Below, piece by piece: positions 51,601 to 64,000 of a stretch of DNA of 64,000 bases. The translations under genes were made by a program, and so were the position numbers. Under the pieces are notes generated by a model. It was given only the letters and a program-made list of their open reading frames with translations. It made no database searches and was not told where the DNA came from. The stretch lies in NCBI GenBank assembly GCA_030562195.1, contig JAUJPP010000007.1, positions 22,007,769 through 22,071,768 of the forward strand. Direction: 5' to 3'. Each line of letters begins with the position of its first letter. Within the stretch, counting starts at the first letter, position 1. The DNA is from Nipponacmea schrenckii. Its lineage: Eukaryota > Mollusca > Gastropoda > Lottiidae.

Positions 51601-54600
51601 ATGTCTGATGTAACTGTTGTAGGTTAGTATATGTCCCATCATTGACTCATAACCCATATTTCATCAGAGGCATCAATAATACATTCGATCACTCGTCAAC
51701 AAGTTATTTCTGGCTAGAATAAACCATGCCAATTCTTCCCATATATATTGGCAATCCAAGTTCTCTGAGCTATAGAATAGTTATAGTTTTTACGATTTTT
51801 TTTTCTGACAATTTTATATTTTAAAAAAAATAGAGCAAGGGCTATAGAATGATCATTAAAAAATTCAAAACATTGTAAAAATAAACTATTCTATAGCACA
51901 GAGACCACAGATTAATATATTGGTAACTTGTAACTTTTTACAAAAGCAGATGTTATATATGTGGCCTGTCATCTGGCTCTACTCTACTTTTAGATGGAAT
52001 ATCGATACTTTTAGTGCCAGACATAAACTTTCTGATAATCTGTTCAAGAAAGATATGTTTGACTGATATTACAATGCAACTAAAGCCAACCAGAGCACAT
52101 GACAGTAACATTGTTAAGAATTTGTTTCAAATTTGCAGCAATAGGTTCACTGTTTCAACAATGAACATTTGTTTCAGTATTTCAATTGAGGGCTATGATT
52201 TTCAATCAAAGTTTTGTCTATGGTTAAAATTGTCTATATTTCAGATATAAAAGAGAATAATGTAATTGATTATTTAACCTGTGGACAATGTGCTGAAGAG
52301 TTTCCCTTACATAATATCACCAACTTTATACAACATAAAACTTTAAAGTGTGATAAAGGTAAGAGTGAAATTTCTAATATATTTATCAATGCATCATATT
52401 CTTTGAATAAAGATAATAATAAACTCTTTATAATACACAAGGGCATGGGCCAATACAATGGATGAAAAAAGCTTACACAATATCTTAATATACAATTCAT
52501 CTAGAAAAGCACAAGTACAAGTACATGTACATTACATAAAATAGACAGATCCAAGATCTATGTTTATTGGGATCATGTACAGGATCGCAAATTATATAAA
52601 TGCTTTAAAAATAGGCCTACCTCTATCTAGGAACTCAACTCTTTATGGAGTATTTCAAGGAAAGACATCAAATAATTCTTGACAGACATGACTTTGAAGG
52701 CTCAAATTTTGAAATGGAGCTGTGAACATTATTACTGATTAGCTTAGCATTATTAAGTTTTCTCACATAAAAAGGTACAATGGTCGAGTGGTTGATGAAA
52801 CTATCCCTTTAAAGAAGGGTGTGTTAGGTTTCTGTATTTTTGTAGGTGTTTTATTAAACAAGAATGTTAATGAAGCTTACAACAGAATTGATGTTATATT
52901 AGTTTTAAAAGACATTTTTCCGTGAATTGATATGTGGACTATATTATTTATTCTATGTTTATAATTAAGTTAACCTTAATTAACTTGATTTAATAAATGA
53001 AATTGCACATTTAAATCTGGACAAAAATTTGTGTCTTTAATTTGAAATTACAAATCTAAGAATTTATACATTTTAGGTACTGTTCCTAAATCTCTGTACT
53101 GTTCATCCTGTTTAAAGGAATTTTCTACAGCAAGAGGACTGTTAAAACATGTACAGTTTGAACACAATATTAATGTATTTGTTTCCATCATTAACCAGAC
53201 AACAAGGTCCAATGATTCACCAGACACAGAATGTATTGCAGATTTAAATACAACAGATACTGGTCTAGACTCCAGTACTTCAATTAGTAGACTTCCAGAA
53301 CCAAGTTGTTGTGAGAAGAAAATATTATCAGAAAAAGATGTGAACTGTCCTTGTAGGGCTTTAGGACATTGTAATTCAGAAAAAGAATATATTATTTCTT
53401 CCAGTTCGGATAGAACTCATATAGAACCTGGTACACAGTTTTGTTTGATGAATAAATGTACTGATATTACTTCAAACAATGAAGGAGAAACTGGGATATG
53501 TTGCAATAATCAGGAATGTTGTGTTACCATTATTCCTGGAACACATGAAGGACCACGCAAATGTTGTAATTCAGTTCTTCCCAAAAAACGTAAGCTACAT
53601 ATGGTGAAACACATGAATTGTTGCACTGATAAAGAAAATTTAAATGTGGCCTTAATCAAAGATAAATCACATGTGATTGGCCATGAAAGTGATAGCAACC
53701 ATGGTAGTACAGGGGAAATAACTCCTGTAAACAATACTGATATTCTAACCACTGACCAAGAATTTATAGAAGCCATTGATATAGATAATAACAATAGTAG
53801 TAGAGCTGTATTACCTAGTCACAATGGAACAGATACGTTTTGCACTTCTCAAACAGTTCAGCAATCCTTCAACAGTCCAACAAACCAAATAGAAGAGATA
53901 TTGTCTTCTAATATTGAGTCTATGGATGCAGCCTTAATATTGGACCCCAGTACCATAAACTATATAGATCACAGTCAAGTTGAAGCAGGAAAAGATAGCA
54001 CTATAAAGAAGAGAAAATATCCCACAACCAGACCATACAAATGTGATATCTGTACTGAAGCATTTAATCAAAGAATACATTTAAAGAAACATATGAGTAA
54101 ACACACAGGTAAGATCATTGGTAAAATACAGGAAACTGGTTGATAGGATTATGTTTCAGTATGAAAGTTACAAGGAATGACCTTATTGTATGGTATCTTG
54201 TATGACATGACTCCGTGACCTTTCTCAATCAGACAAAATGCCTAGTTAGTATTATAACTAATATTATGGCAAATGTTAATAAATAGCCATTACAACTTCA
54301 AGACTATTTCACTATATTTCTTTTTATTATATTTTTTAAGTAGTATAATTATTCTGTTTTGGTAAAAAGACTCTAAATCTTAAACCCCTATTTCAGCAAA
54401 TTGCAAATTATTCTGCCACATTTTAAAGTATATATAAATTTGCAAAATTTGTGGAGCACCATACATACATGGTTTTACAGAGAGTAAAATATCTATCAAG
54501 AAAATGTATATTTTATAGGTATGAAACCATTCAAATGTAATGAATGTGATTATTCCACTGTTGAAAGAAGTCATCTGAAAGTTCATAAAAGAATACATAC

Positions 54601-55040
54601 TGGTTGGTAATACTTCTGTAATCAAATAAAAATAGGTGAACTCATATTTGCCCCACTATCTTATTATTGTTTAATACAGGGTTTTCACTTTGTTGGTAAC
54701 AGATACTTTATTGGCAAAATGTATTATAAGATATGCAGCATACTTTGAAATAGAGCTAAGTGTAAAAATATATACTGATGCTTCACTAGATTCTAGAGTT
54801 TATAGGAATATTTTGTTCCTTTCAGGAGAGAAACCTTTCAACTGTCCATATTGTGATTATAAAACTGCTCAAAACAGTACCTTGAATATACATTTAAAAC
54901 GCAGACATAGTGAAAAATTATTTCAGTGTAATTTGTGCCCAAAAATTTTCGTACAGAAGTCAGTGTTGAGCAACCACCTGTTAAACCATCAAGAACTCGA
55001 GAATTTCACCTTTTCAAGATCTACAGATGTCTTTAAATGA
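51601..55040 (+). CDS. C2H2 zinc-finger protein with BCL11-type N-terminal finger
   Basis: Coding exons: 51601-51622, 52245-52358, 53077-54108, 54519-54602, 54826-55040 (TGA). All introns are GT-AG and phase 1, giving 488 residues by my count. Seen: N-terminal CCHC finger [13 protein letters not shown]...FIQHKTLKC (C20, C23, H38, C43), close to LTCGQCQMNFPL...FIEHKRKQC at the start of BCL11A/B; then [20 protein letters not shown] with a His pair, like the second BCL11 finger; a long low-complexity middle with an unusual Cys-pair-rich patch ([19 protein letters not shown]) and a basic nuclear-signal-like PKKRK; then four C-terminal C2H2 fingers joined by TGMKPF and TGEKPF linkers. It is probably a DNA-binding transcription factor. 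The start is chosen because the 7-codon first exon splices in phase. It could be a divergent BCL11 orthologue or a lineage-specific relative. Confidence 0.8.
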
Positions 55041-56832
55041 CCTGTCTGATAAATCATTCCATTCTCCAATATCAGCACCTATTACATCAACTACTATAAC
55101 AACAACTGATATACCTTCAATCATTGGTGGAGAATTACCAGTATTATCCAATCAAATTATAACTGTTAACTGTCCATTAACCAATCATAATCCATCAAGT
55201 AACTTGAATATTTCTTCAGCAATCCAAAAAAACAGTTGCGAGAAGATACCAGGAGTTGATAGTTTTAACTGCCTATGAAGTTGAAATAGTTTTGACTTAT
55301 ATTTTGGTCCATCATATAAGTGCTAAATAATTTGATGTATTAAAGAGCAATTCTTTTTGAGTAATTAATGGTGCTCAGATATGTCTTTTACTTTATATGA
55401 AGGTTTCAACAAATATTATCAAGCCTTTATAAAACCTAACACTGCTTTTTATTTAAAAAATTCAAACTGATCAAAATAGTTTTTAAAATATTTTAGAAAT
55501 ATTTCCATATATCGTTTTTGTTAATTTCAATTTTTTTTTATTGCAAAGTGCTCCTCAAAAGCCTTTTTTTCAGTTATGTTGACATTGTAACAAAAAACTA
55601 TTTAAAAATATTAAGTGTAAAATACATTATATTATTTACTATCCAAGTATATGAAATATAACATTTTAATACAAATTGCTAGAATGTCTGATTTTAGAGT
55701 CACTATTAAAATTTTAGTAACAATGCAGTGGTGCAATATTAGGACTAAGTGGTCTATTACAGTGAATTTTGATAAATATTTATAGCCATTTGATATTAAG
55801 AAATAAGAAAAATTAGAGTTGTAGATGATATCACTTCTTAAATCCTTCCAGAAAATTGTTGAGATAGCTACCCTGACTCACTGAATGAAGGCAATAATTT
55901 TTATCCACTTTGCACATAATTTAAACACATATGTATTTGTGAAATATATAGTTTATAACTCAGTAACTATTACCTAGCCCTAGACTTACTAGTCATCACA
56001 CAGTCAAACAATTATCAAATTAATATGTGTATTTCTGTAAATTGAGTTCAGTAAGAAATATATTTCTGTGTGTGTATATATTCAACTACACATAACTTTA
56101 TTATCATTTAATATATATAGTATACCTTATATGTAGTATCATAACATATTATATATTATATCATATAGCATAGCAAAATTGTTTGCAAATTTAGCAACCT
56201 TTCTGAATTAATATTGTATAAAACAGATCATTAGATACTAAATAATTATTGATTTTAAGTAAATGAGAAATTTAGTCAAGATTATGACCCGTTATTAATG
56301 TGTCTGAATATGATAGTCTTTATCTGTTTTTTTTTATATTAACATATTATTCAACTCTCATGGGACCAATTCATTCATTAACATCAGAAACTATGATGTC
56401 TTGAAATAATTTGCACATAGAATTATGAATATGACAGAGTGGTGTGTAAATAAACCCTCTAGGTGCAAACTTAAAAACCTGACATGCATTGCAAACCTGG
56501 GCCTTCTGCTTTCTTCTGTTATGTCATTTAAGTGGAAGTAACAGCAATATCTCTTTCTCAGTGAGACATTTACAGCTGTTTGTTAAAATTGTAGAAAGGT
56601 TCAGATTCCATTTCCTGCAAGGATAGCAGGTTCTCGGAGATAGTATTATGGACAATTAGATATCATTATCATCTTTGTTAATCTTGTAGCTTACAAAATA
56701 CAACTTGATACTTGTGTACATTCAGGAAAGTACTTGACTTGAAAATAATTGACTATGTTCTGTTGCTTCAGCTTTCCACAGTCCATAACTTAAAGTGAAC
56801 TCTGGTTTAACAAATAAACAATGTTAAATCTA
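55041..56832. other. 3' flank of the zinc-finger gene, no further gene seen
   Basis: AT-rich. Up to 55278 an overlapping frame (see findings) has protein-like composition; beyond that nothing is recognised. Confidence 0.4.
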
Positions 56833-57095
56833 TAGGAAGGAAAGTGGCGACTCTAAACCTCTGTATAAGGTGTTTCTGCGGCTGGATGAGAGCTTAGGAA
56901 GCCTCTCGCTGGGATCCCACTGGATACTCAAAAGGATTAGACAGGACGTTAAACTATAGGAGTTAATATCCCTCTAACCAGAGAATAGACTTCTGTGTAA
57001 AAGTCAAAACTTTTAATTGGGCAAACGTTTCGGGTCAGGGGGACCCTTCATCTTACACAGAAGTCTTTTCTCTGGTTAGAGGGATATTAACTCCT
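56833..57095. mobile_element. 263-bp snap-back retroelement with 13-bp target duplication
   Basis: AATGTTAAATCTA is present directly before (56820-56832) and after (57096-57108), a likely target duplication. The insert is more GC-rich than its surroundings. Its right half is an inverted repeat of two 43-bp arms (56958-57000 and 57053-57095), 42 of 43 bases complementary by my count. The loop on the minus strand has GATGA, a GGGTC...GACCC hairpin and GAAACGTTTGCCC, a degenerate hammerhead-like core as in Penelope-like element terminal repeats. There is no coding capacity. Confidence 0.75.
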
Positions 57096-57289
57096 AATGT
57101 TAAATCTACTGAAATGTGTTTTCAATATTTATCAACTTTTAAAATAAAATAACAAGTTCTTTTGCTTTTTAGATTATTTAATTGCACAAAATATGAGCAT
57201 ATATACTTGACAAATTTTAATATTTGTTTAAAATACATGTTTGTGGTCAAATGAATAAGTTTAAAACACAAGATTTAATATTCAAAGAA

Positions 57290-57808
57290 AGCTTGCCAAG
57301 CAAGGATGATCATAATGTCTGGCATAGTAGCATATTTGGCTTTAAATTAGAAAATATAGCAGAATTGTATGAAATATTCAACTTTTATCATTCATAGCTC
57401 AAAACTGGTTTTATTTTTCTAATGATATTTAATAATTCTGTCCTTTGAAGTGTTTACAAGCTAGAAACCAATGATTTTTGACAAGGATAGTTACTTTTTA
57501 CATGTAATATCTTTTTCGATTTCATATCATATTGGGGTTTCTTTTTGATTCATTTTGAAAAAGTTTCTGTCAATAATTCTGCATTATACATTGTATAACA
57601 GATAATTGAAGTTCAATTGAACAATCATTCATCAAATATTTTCTGATTTACAAAGCAATTTTGTAATTTTCGTCAAGAATAGTGCCTTCTAGGATCCAAA
57701 AATGAACAAGGGCAATAATAGTAGATGACTTGTGAACTCACGTTTAATTGTGGACAGAGAGACATAGGTGACACAATACATGTATTCTCTCATCATTTCA
57801 TGAGAATG
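57290..57808 (+). repeat. Decayed pearl/HINE-like repeat
   Basis: The head is AAGCTTGCCAAGCAAGGATG. The body has weak core units (GAACAAGGGCAATAATAG). The tail is GGACAGAGAGACATAGGTGA then CTCATCATTTCATGAGAATG. It is more diverged than the other copies. Confidence 0.5.
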
Positions 57809-60800
57809 TATGAAAGAATTATCTGCTTTACAGTCTACTTTAAATTTGTACTTAAAATTGCTTGTGTCTAATTTTGTGATCATTCTTCACAACAGTCAAA
57901 AGAAAACATCTAAGTTATTCATAGTTGCAGAGAAATTAATCTTTGTTAATATAAAAAAATATCTCAGATAAAAAAGATGATTCAAGATTTTCGCTGAATT
58001 GACAAGACATTAAATAAAGTCTACTTTACTGTCAGTTTAATATATAATCATTATACTGTATTTTCTAATCTTCAGGAAGTACCATTAAACTGATTTTATA
58101 TATTCTTATGTTGAAAGTTTCTCAAAGACAAAGATATTGAAAATCAATATTACTACACTAAATAAAAAAATATGAAAGCAAATGGTGGAATGAATAGTTA
58201 AAGTGAAACATAAAGACAACATATCTATAAGTTATAGAATCATTAACCTTGTTCATTTTATACAAATTGTTTCATTTATATATATATACCGGTATATCTC
58301 ATAAAAAAAACAATCAGATAAAATATTGTATAAAAACAAAACATAGAGAAATAAAAAGCTCTGTCCTTTTAAATTTTAAATCAACTTTGAGTTTTATTGA
58401 AAAAAGTCTTTGTTTTAATAGTAACACCACTTAAAACTTGAAATTGCTTGTTTCTTTCAGATATTTATGTATCTGAAGTTAATATTTAATCACAAAAATA
58501 ACAAAGCTTTCATGCAATCCATTAGCAGTGAAAAACATGCCTGGTTACATGTTGACATTTTACATGTCTTATTAATGCTCATTATAGTTCATTATAGTTC
58601 ATTATGTCTTATATTTACAGTTGGATTTCTTTATCTTTTAATGACTAAGGACGTTCATCTTACTGCTATTAATTTTACTTCTTAAAAATAATCTGGCTTT
58701 GAACATTTAATAACAAAATCACCCAATTATGGTAAATCTGTAGTATGATGGAGTCAAATAAGGCAAGTAAAAGATTAGAAACAACAACCAAAGATTAAAA
58801 AGTGTTTTTTCAATTATGCCTCCATGGACAAAATAATTTCTTATCTTACCATTTAGAATGGTTCGTAAACGCAAGTTAAATTAATGAACTAAATACATAC
58901 AACCATATGAATTAATTAAATATTTCTTTACATACAATATTTAGACTGTTTATATTATGCCAATATATACACATGATAAACATGACAGTTTCTCCTTAAA
59001 ATCAAGAAAATTTAACAGGTAAGAATATACTGTATATCACTTTCCTAATTAACATCTTTACAAGCTATTATGACTTATGATGTCATATCAGTAAAATCAA
59101 GGAGAGGAAAGGTTCAACCCTGAAGTAAAAACAGTTTTAACATGGGATTTGGCTTCAAATAAGTAATATAGATTAAAATCAACCTCTCAATGAAACTCGT
59201 AACGAGGAACTACATGTATATCACTTGATTTTGAGAGATAACAGATATTATCATCTGCTAACTGGTCAAACTGCATCAGACGAGATCTTGAAATTTTATT
59301 TGATGTTGCTTTGGGAATATACTGAGAAAGCTAGCATACAATGTTAGCACACATACATCACAATTATATTTCTCTTAAAAAGTACATGATTATTCAATAA
59401 ATATTAAACATTTAGAAATACCGGGTCTATAGTAAATATACAATAACTAGTAATTGATTAAGTTAATAAATAACTTGGTAGGTTTCATGGAAACCATAAA
59501 CTTCAAATATCTAACACACATCATCAAACTATTGAAAATATTCCATTTAAATTTTACTTCCAGAAGAAACAGCTTTAGTGGAACAGAACATAAAATGCGA
59601 TTGTATATTTTGGTCTAAAAAATAATTCGATTTAATTTGTCTCTCAAGTATGTTAATTTGAAATGTTTATTCTAACAGGAATCATGCTGTTTTCTACAGA
59701 GAAATGTCAAAAGTAATTTTACAATTCTATAGCAGTTTGAGTACCAGTAAAAAAGCCTTACACTGTTTAAAATAACAAATTATTCTTGACAGTTAAAGTA
59801 ACAGCAATGCTATATAAATCAGCTTATACCAGTACATGTATGAACATATAAAATCAAAACTCTAAATATCCTTAAATATAACATTCAGTCTCATATAAGA
59901 TAGAAAGTACATGTATGCATGGTTAGAAGTGTTCAATTGAGAATTGAGGGTTTCTATAGGGGGTTATATACAGTTTAGTATGCAAGGGAGTTAAGTTTTT
60001 TTTAAATATGTCGGTAATTGTATCCTACATACAATGAAGTAGAACTAGATCTATATGGGAAGCCATGACAATGAATTATCAGAAATTACAATATTATTTA
60101 ATCAGGTAAATTTTGCCTGATATAAAACAATTACAACCATGGATATAAATATTACCCAATAACAAAGACATTCTAAATGTTAAAATACATCAATTGTAGA
60201 GTGATGGGAAAATTTAAACAAAACCTGTTTTTAGGCCCAGTTTACAATAACTAGAGTTTTGAAAAAATTAGTTTCAATTCACTCCACACATAGGTTTTGA
60301 ACATTGCAGTCAACCCTTGTATAGATAAACTTAAGTCTGTAAAAACAAAACTGGCTTTGTATCATATTTTTAGTTATTTCTATGCTATTAAATGCATTTG
60401 GTATGATTAAAATAGTTAATGACAAAGACAGACTTTGAATGAAGACCAAACATATGCTTATCATTACGTATTTATATAAATAAATCACTGTGTAGTGTAT
60501 ACAATAACTATACAGAGCCAAATACCATGTACATAAAATACAAAAATAGATTGGAAGTCATAATGCCATTTATTGGAATTATGTGAGATTTAACTTCTTA
60601 GCACTCTGTTTTCAATTGCGATCAGTTATCATTTCTTTCATGAGTAACCGGTGCTTGTATGGAATTGTTTAATTATTGATTGTATAATGTCCATTATTGT
60701 GTATTGAGGCCATTGGTAATAAAGACACTGATTTACTAAATGTTGAACAAATTGAAAGTAATTTTATTAATGTTCTATCATCAATCTGACTTTGTTAGAA

Positions 60801-61169
60801 TTATAGAGACTGAGAAAGATTTTGACAGTGTCTAGACAAGTAGATTAGTACCAGTGAAATACTATCACAATATCAGAATCTATATGTCAATCACTCAAAT
60901 TTATTTTAAATATGTTCCATCTTTTTCAAATACCATTTTTTATAACTAGGTCATCTTGCAGATCATATAAATATTTCCTGAGATACGTTTTTTCTACCGT
61001 TAGTTTTGATATTTTGGCAAAATTGGAACTGAAGTTTTTCCAACCCTCTTTTATCTTTTCATCATGAAATGTTATTTTAAAAAAACTCGACTGCCTTTAC
61101 AACAGATATAAGAATATAAATTAAATATCACAAAGTACAGTTTTATTGATGAAGCTCATCAGATATTCT
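57809..61169. other. Intergenic space between the zinc-finger gene and RELCH, no gene seen
   Basis: AT-rich, with only short motif-free ORFs on either strand. Confidence 0.4.
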
Positions 61170-63206
61170 TCATTTCTTACGACCAAATATATTAGAAATA
61201 TTTGTGTCTTTAAATTTGGACATAACACGTTGTCTCACATCCTCGGCAGACATATTGTTCAGACTTGCTATACTACCACTTCTGAAAAGGATAAAATAGA
61301 AAATATAAAGAAAGGAATCATAATCAGGTAAAATATTCCATTTAATAAAAAAAAAGTTCATTATCCAGGGATGGTTCACTCTACAGACATCAGAAAATTA
61401 ACATATGCAAGATTAACAAAGGGCAATAAGCCTATTGTTGGATGCTTGGAGACTCGGATTAATTAAAATACCAGTTTTCATTAAATTTTGAACTTGACAA
61501 AAGAAACTCTCTTCAGAATAGTTTGTTACAGTATGAGAAATTTTGGTTTCTGATTCCAGCATAGCTTCTTAGGTGTATTTTAGATAATCAATACATTATA
61601 ACAAGAATATTGAATATAGATACATTGTTACTGGTACAGTCAAACAACTATTTATTTCATGCAATCATCTTTTACTAGCAATATGACAACCATTCTTCTC
61701 CTACAGATAACTTTCAATGATTTACTGCCAAAACCATCTATATTTTCCAAACACTTTTATAATAAATATATAATTTATGAAATCTTCTGACAATACAGCA
61801 TATTTAATTTCATTATAAAGATGTTTATGACAGTAATAAAATTCTTTTCTTGGTGAGAAGTGATATCCTTTCTATTGTTAGTTTGTAAGAACATTTCCGA
61901 GTAAGAAATCAATATTTTTTACAACTTTCTTCCCATTGAATGGAGACAAAATATCTAAATATGTAATTACAGTAAACATTTAAAACAAATCATAGAATTC
62001 TAGATAGACATTGTAGCTTTTATAAATGTGGAAAACATTTTACTTTAAGATTTTTCCATAACCTAGTTTTTACAGATTTTCACAAGTACTTGCTTAGATC
62101 AGAATAGATCTATTACTAAACAGTTTGCTGGATATAAGCACAGCTCTATTGTTTGTATATTAAAACAATCATGATTGAACTCTATCTTGAAATAGCAACA
62201 ATATATCTGGAATTCTTTGATCATTCTCATCCAGAATCAATTGTGATATTGTATTAACCATGGCATCATAAATATAGATACAAACAAATTGAAAAAATGG
62301 AATGATTATTTTGAACAGAAAGATTTGTAAACCATACAGCTATCTACTTTATATTCTTAAGACCATAACCACTATAGAATTTCCTTCACCAAGTTTTTAT
62401 TTGAATAGAAATGTGTGAAATCTGAATGTGATACTAGTTGACAATTGATGTCAGATTGGTCTAGAGAGTAAATTTATAGAAAGTCCCTCTACTAGTTTTA
62501 ACCAGCACAATTTATAAAAGCCAGGTTTATGCCAAGAAATTGGTTTATTTGGCATAAACCGGAATTTCTAAGAAAAATTTCTTCAAATAATCAATTTTCA
62601 ACCAGTCAATTAACCAGATATTTTCCGTTCCCAAGCAAATTTTCTCTACTTAAAAAGTAAGAATCATCAAAATCGATTCGATAATATTGCAAACACATCT
62701 AATTATATGTAATCATGGCCCAATAAGCACATTATCGAGTACTCTCTAACCTCAGTCAGATCTGTTGCTGCATACCCAAAGTATCTCCTCTCCAAACCAG
62801 AAGATTATTATATTGATGTGATCATCAATACAAGCAATAAGATATTATAGTAATATTCAGTTCCCTAAATTATTACTTGATTATTATTTTATCTTACAAT
62901 ATCTTGATACATTGTTAAAAGTCAAATCTAACATTACCCTTTTGCTTTTATTCATTCCATTTTTCATTTTTTGTATTCCAATTTAATTTATTTTACCTTT
63001 TTTGTTACTTTTTTTGATCTAGTACAGAGAAAGATTGTGTCATTGCACTTACCTTTCAACAGATCTGCTGGCATCCATTTTGGTTTCATATTCCTTGATC
63101 ATTGATACTACAACTTCCTCGTGTTCTGGTGCTATTAAAGCCATATCTTGTTTTAAACATCTTAATCCTGGTAACATAGCTTCTAATATTAGCTGATCAT
63201 TGATAA
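61170..63206 (-). CDS. RELCH: RELCH (LisH and HEAT repeat protein), 3'-terminal two exons
   Basis: Only the C-terminal end is in the window; the gene continues past 64000 on the minus strand. Exons: 63206-63053 and 61281-61170 (TGA), phase 2 junction, GT-AG. The first encodes NDQLILEAMLPGLRCLKQDM and LIAPEHEEVVVSMIKEYE, which matches the RELCH C-terminus (DQLLLETMLPGLRCL...PEHE...SMIKE). The second encodes VRQRVMSKFKDTNISNIFGRKK, ending in the family's xRKK. RELCH is a Rab11 and OSBP partner in cholesterol transfer from recycling endosomes to the trans-Golgi. The acceptor of the upstream exon (after AATAAAAG) has a modest pyrimidine tract. Confidence 0.88.
61282..63052. other. RELCH last intron, no other feature seen
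   Basis: AT-rich intron with no exon-like ORF or repeat recognised. Confidence 0.4.
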
Positions 63207-63747
63207 CTTTTATTGTTAAGGAGACAATATTATTTTTAAGAATTGAACATTATTACAAATACCGTTTAGTGAATGGAGCTTACAATAGTGACATTACAAT
63301 CTGTTCACAAATCAGATTTGTTGAAAAAGAAGCTATCAGTTTCCATGAAGAAACCCTCAAAATACTTTTTTGAATCCCTTTCATAGTTAATTAAATACCA
63401 TAGTATTTGTATCTGATTTGAGTTGAACTAAAACTGTAATATGTATTTTAGATAACATCATAGATTTTATTATGAACAATAACAAATTTAATTTCTTTTT
63501 CGCAGATTGTTTTTCTTGTAAAATCTGTAAAGACAATAGAAAAATTATACTTGTATGAAAGGCGGGAAAAAAACTTCTGAAAGCCAGGATTGATCTAGAT
63601 ATTCACTGTATTAACATAATCTTAAATCATATATTTTATTGTAAATGGGGTGATGAGGAAAATAAATTGGTCAGACCTTAAGATCAAACATAGCAGATAT
63701 TTCCTGACCATTCCTCATTTTAGTATCACTAGTATTTCTAAAAGGAA

Positions 63748-64000
63748 AGGTAATATACATCCCTAGCAGCATTGAATTTAAACAAAAAAACTTGACAGTC
63801 ATACACCACTTTTCTGGGGTAAATAATGTACAATATTACTAAGTTTCATTAAAATCTGTCAAGGATTGTACATTTTAATAAGGCAATAACTCATTAAATA
63901 TTTGTCAAAATTTTGATTTTCAGTAGGGTTCATTGTTGGGTGATAATAAACAATTTCAGTTTTGTCAAAATCACTCAGGAATTGTGCTTTGAAGAGTGTT
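63748..64000 (+). repeat. Pearl/HINE-like repeat, cut by the window end
   Basis: The head is GGTAATATACATCCCTAGCA then GCATTGAATTTAAAC. The core unit shares CTAAGTTTCATTAAAATCTG, AAGGCAATAACTCATTAAAT and GGGTTCATTGTTGGGTGATA with the copy at 20116-21265. Confidence 0.6.

Noticed and set aside
1..64000. CRISPR arrays, bacterial operons, tRNA or rRNA genes
   Set aside because: None seen. The tandem repeats here are minisatellite or transposon cores without repeat-spacer structure, and the genes are eukaryotic and spliced.

Overview
The window looks like nuclear DNA of a lophotrochozoan animal, most likely a mollusc. It is AT-rich, the genes are split into many short exons with GT-AG introns, and introns and intergenic spaces are full of short repeats whose ends carry a palindrome of the type TATACGCCCAC...GTGGGCGTATA, as in mollusc pearl / Helentron-derived repeats. 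There is no operon or prokaryotic structure. All exon models were assembled by hand from ORF continuity, splice consensus and phase; no alignment was run.

Layout. (1) 1185-6948, plus strand: NOB1, the 18S rRNA 3'-end endonuclease, complete in 8 coding exons. (2) 7433-18694, minus strand, convergent with NOB1: a TRAF7-type RING / TRAF zinc-finger / coiled-coil / WD40 ubiquitin ligase in 15 coding exons. Its introns hold a 1.2-1.3 kb pearl-like repeat, a 32-bp minisatellite interrupted by a TA-flanked MITE, and a 1.93 kb element with long terminal inverted repeats and a 6-bp target duplication. (3) 22064-41997, minus strand: a TOX family HMG-box gene in 9 coding exons, with a tiny first coding exon 9.7 kb upstream of the second and a possible alternative first exon. 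Its first intron holds an antisense Penelope-like retroelement (about 33160-36480) with an SGNH-hydrolase-like first ORF and a broken reverse transcriptase / GIY-YIG second ORF. (4) 51601-55040, plus strand: a C2H2 zinc-finger gene with a BCL11-type N-terminal zinc finger. (5) 61170-64000 and beyond, minus strand: the last two exons of RELCH (LisH/HEAT protein).

The genes are unrelated housekeeping and regulatory genes: ribosome maturation, ubiquitin signalling, chromatin/transcription factors and endosomal cholesterol transport. They are not a pathway cluster. The unusual material is in the mobile elements: the SGNH + RT + GIY-YIG Penelope-like element, a 263-bp snap-back insert with a 13-bp target duplication and a hammerhead-like core, and several inverted-repeat elements with precise target duplications.
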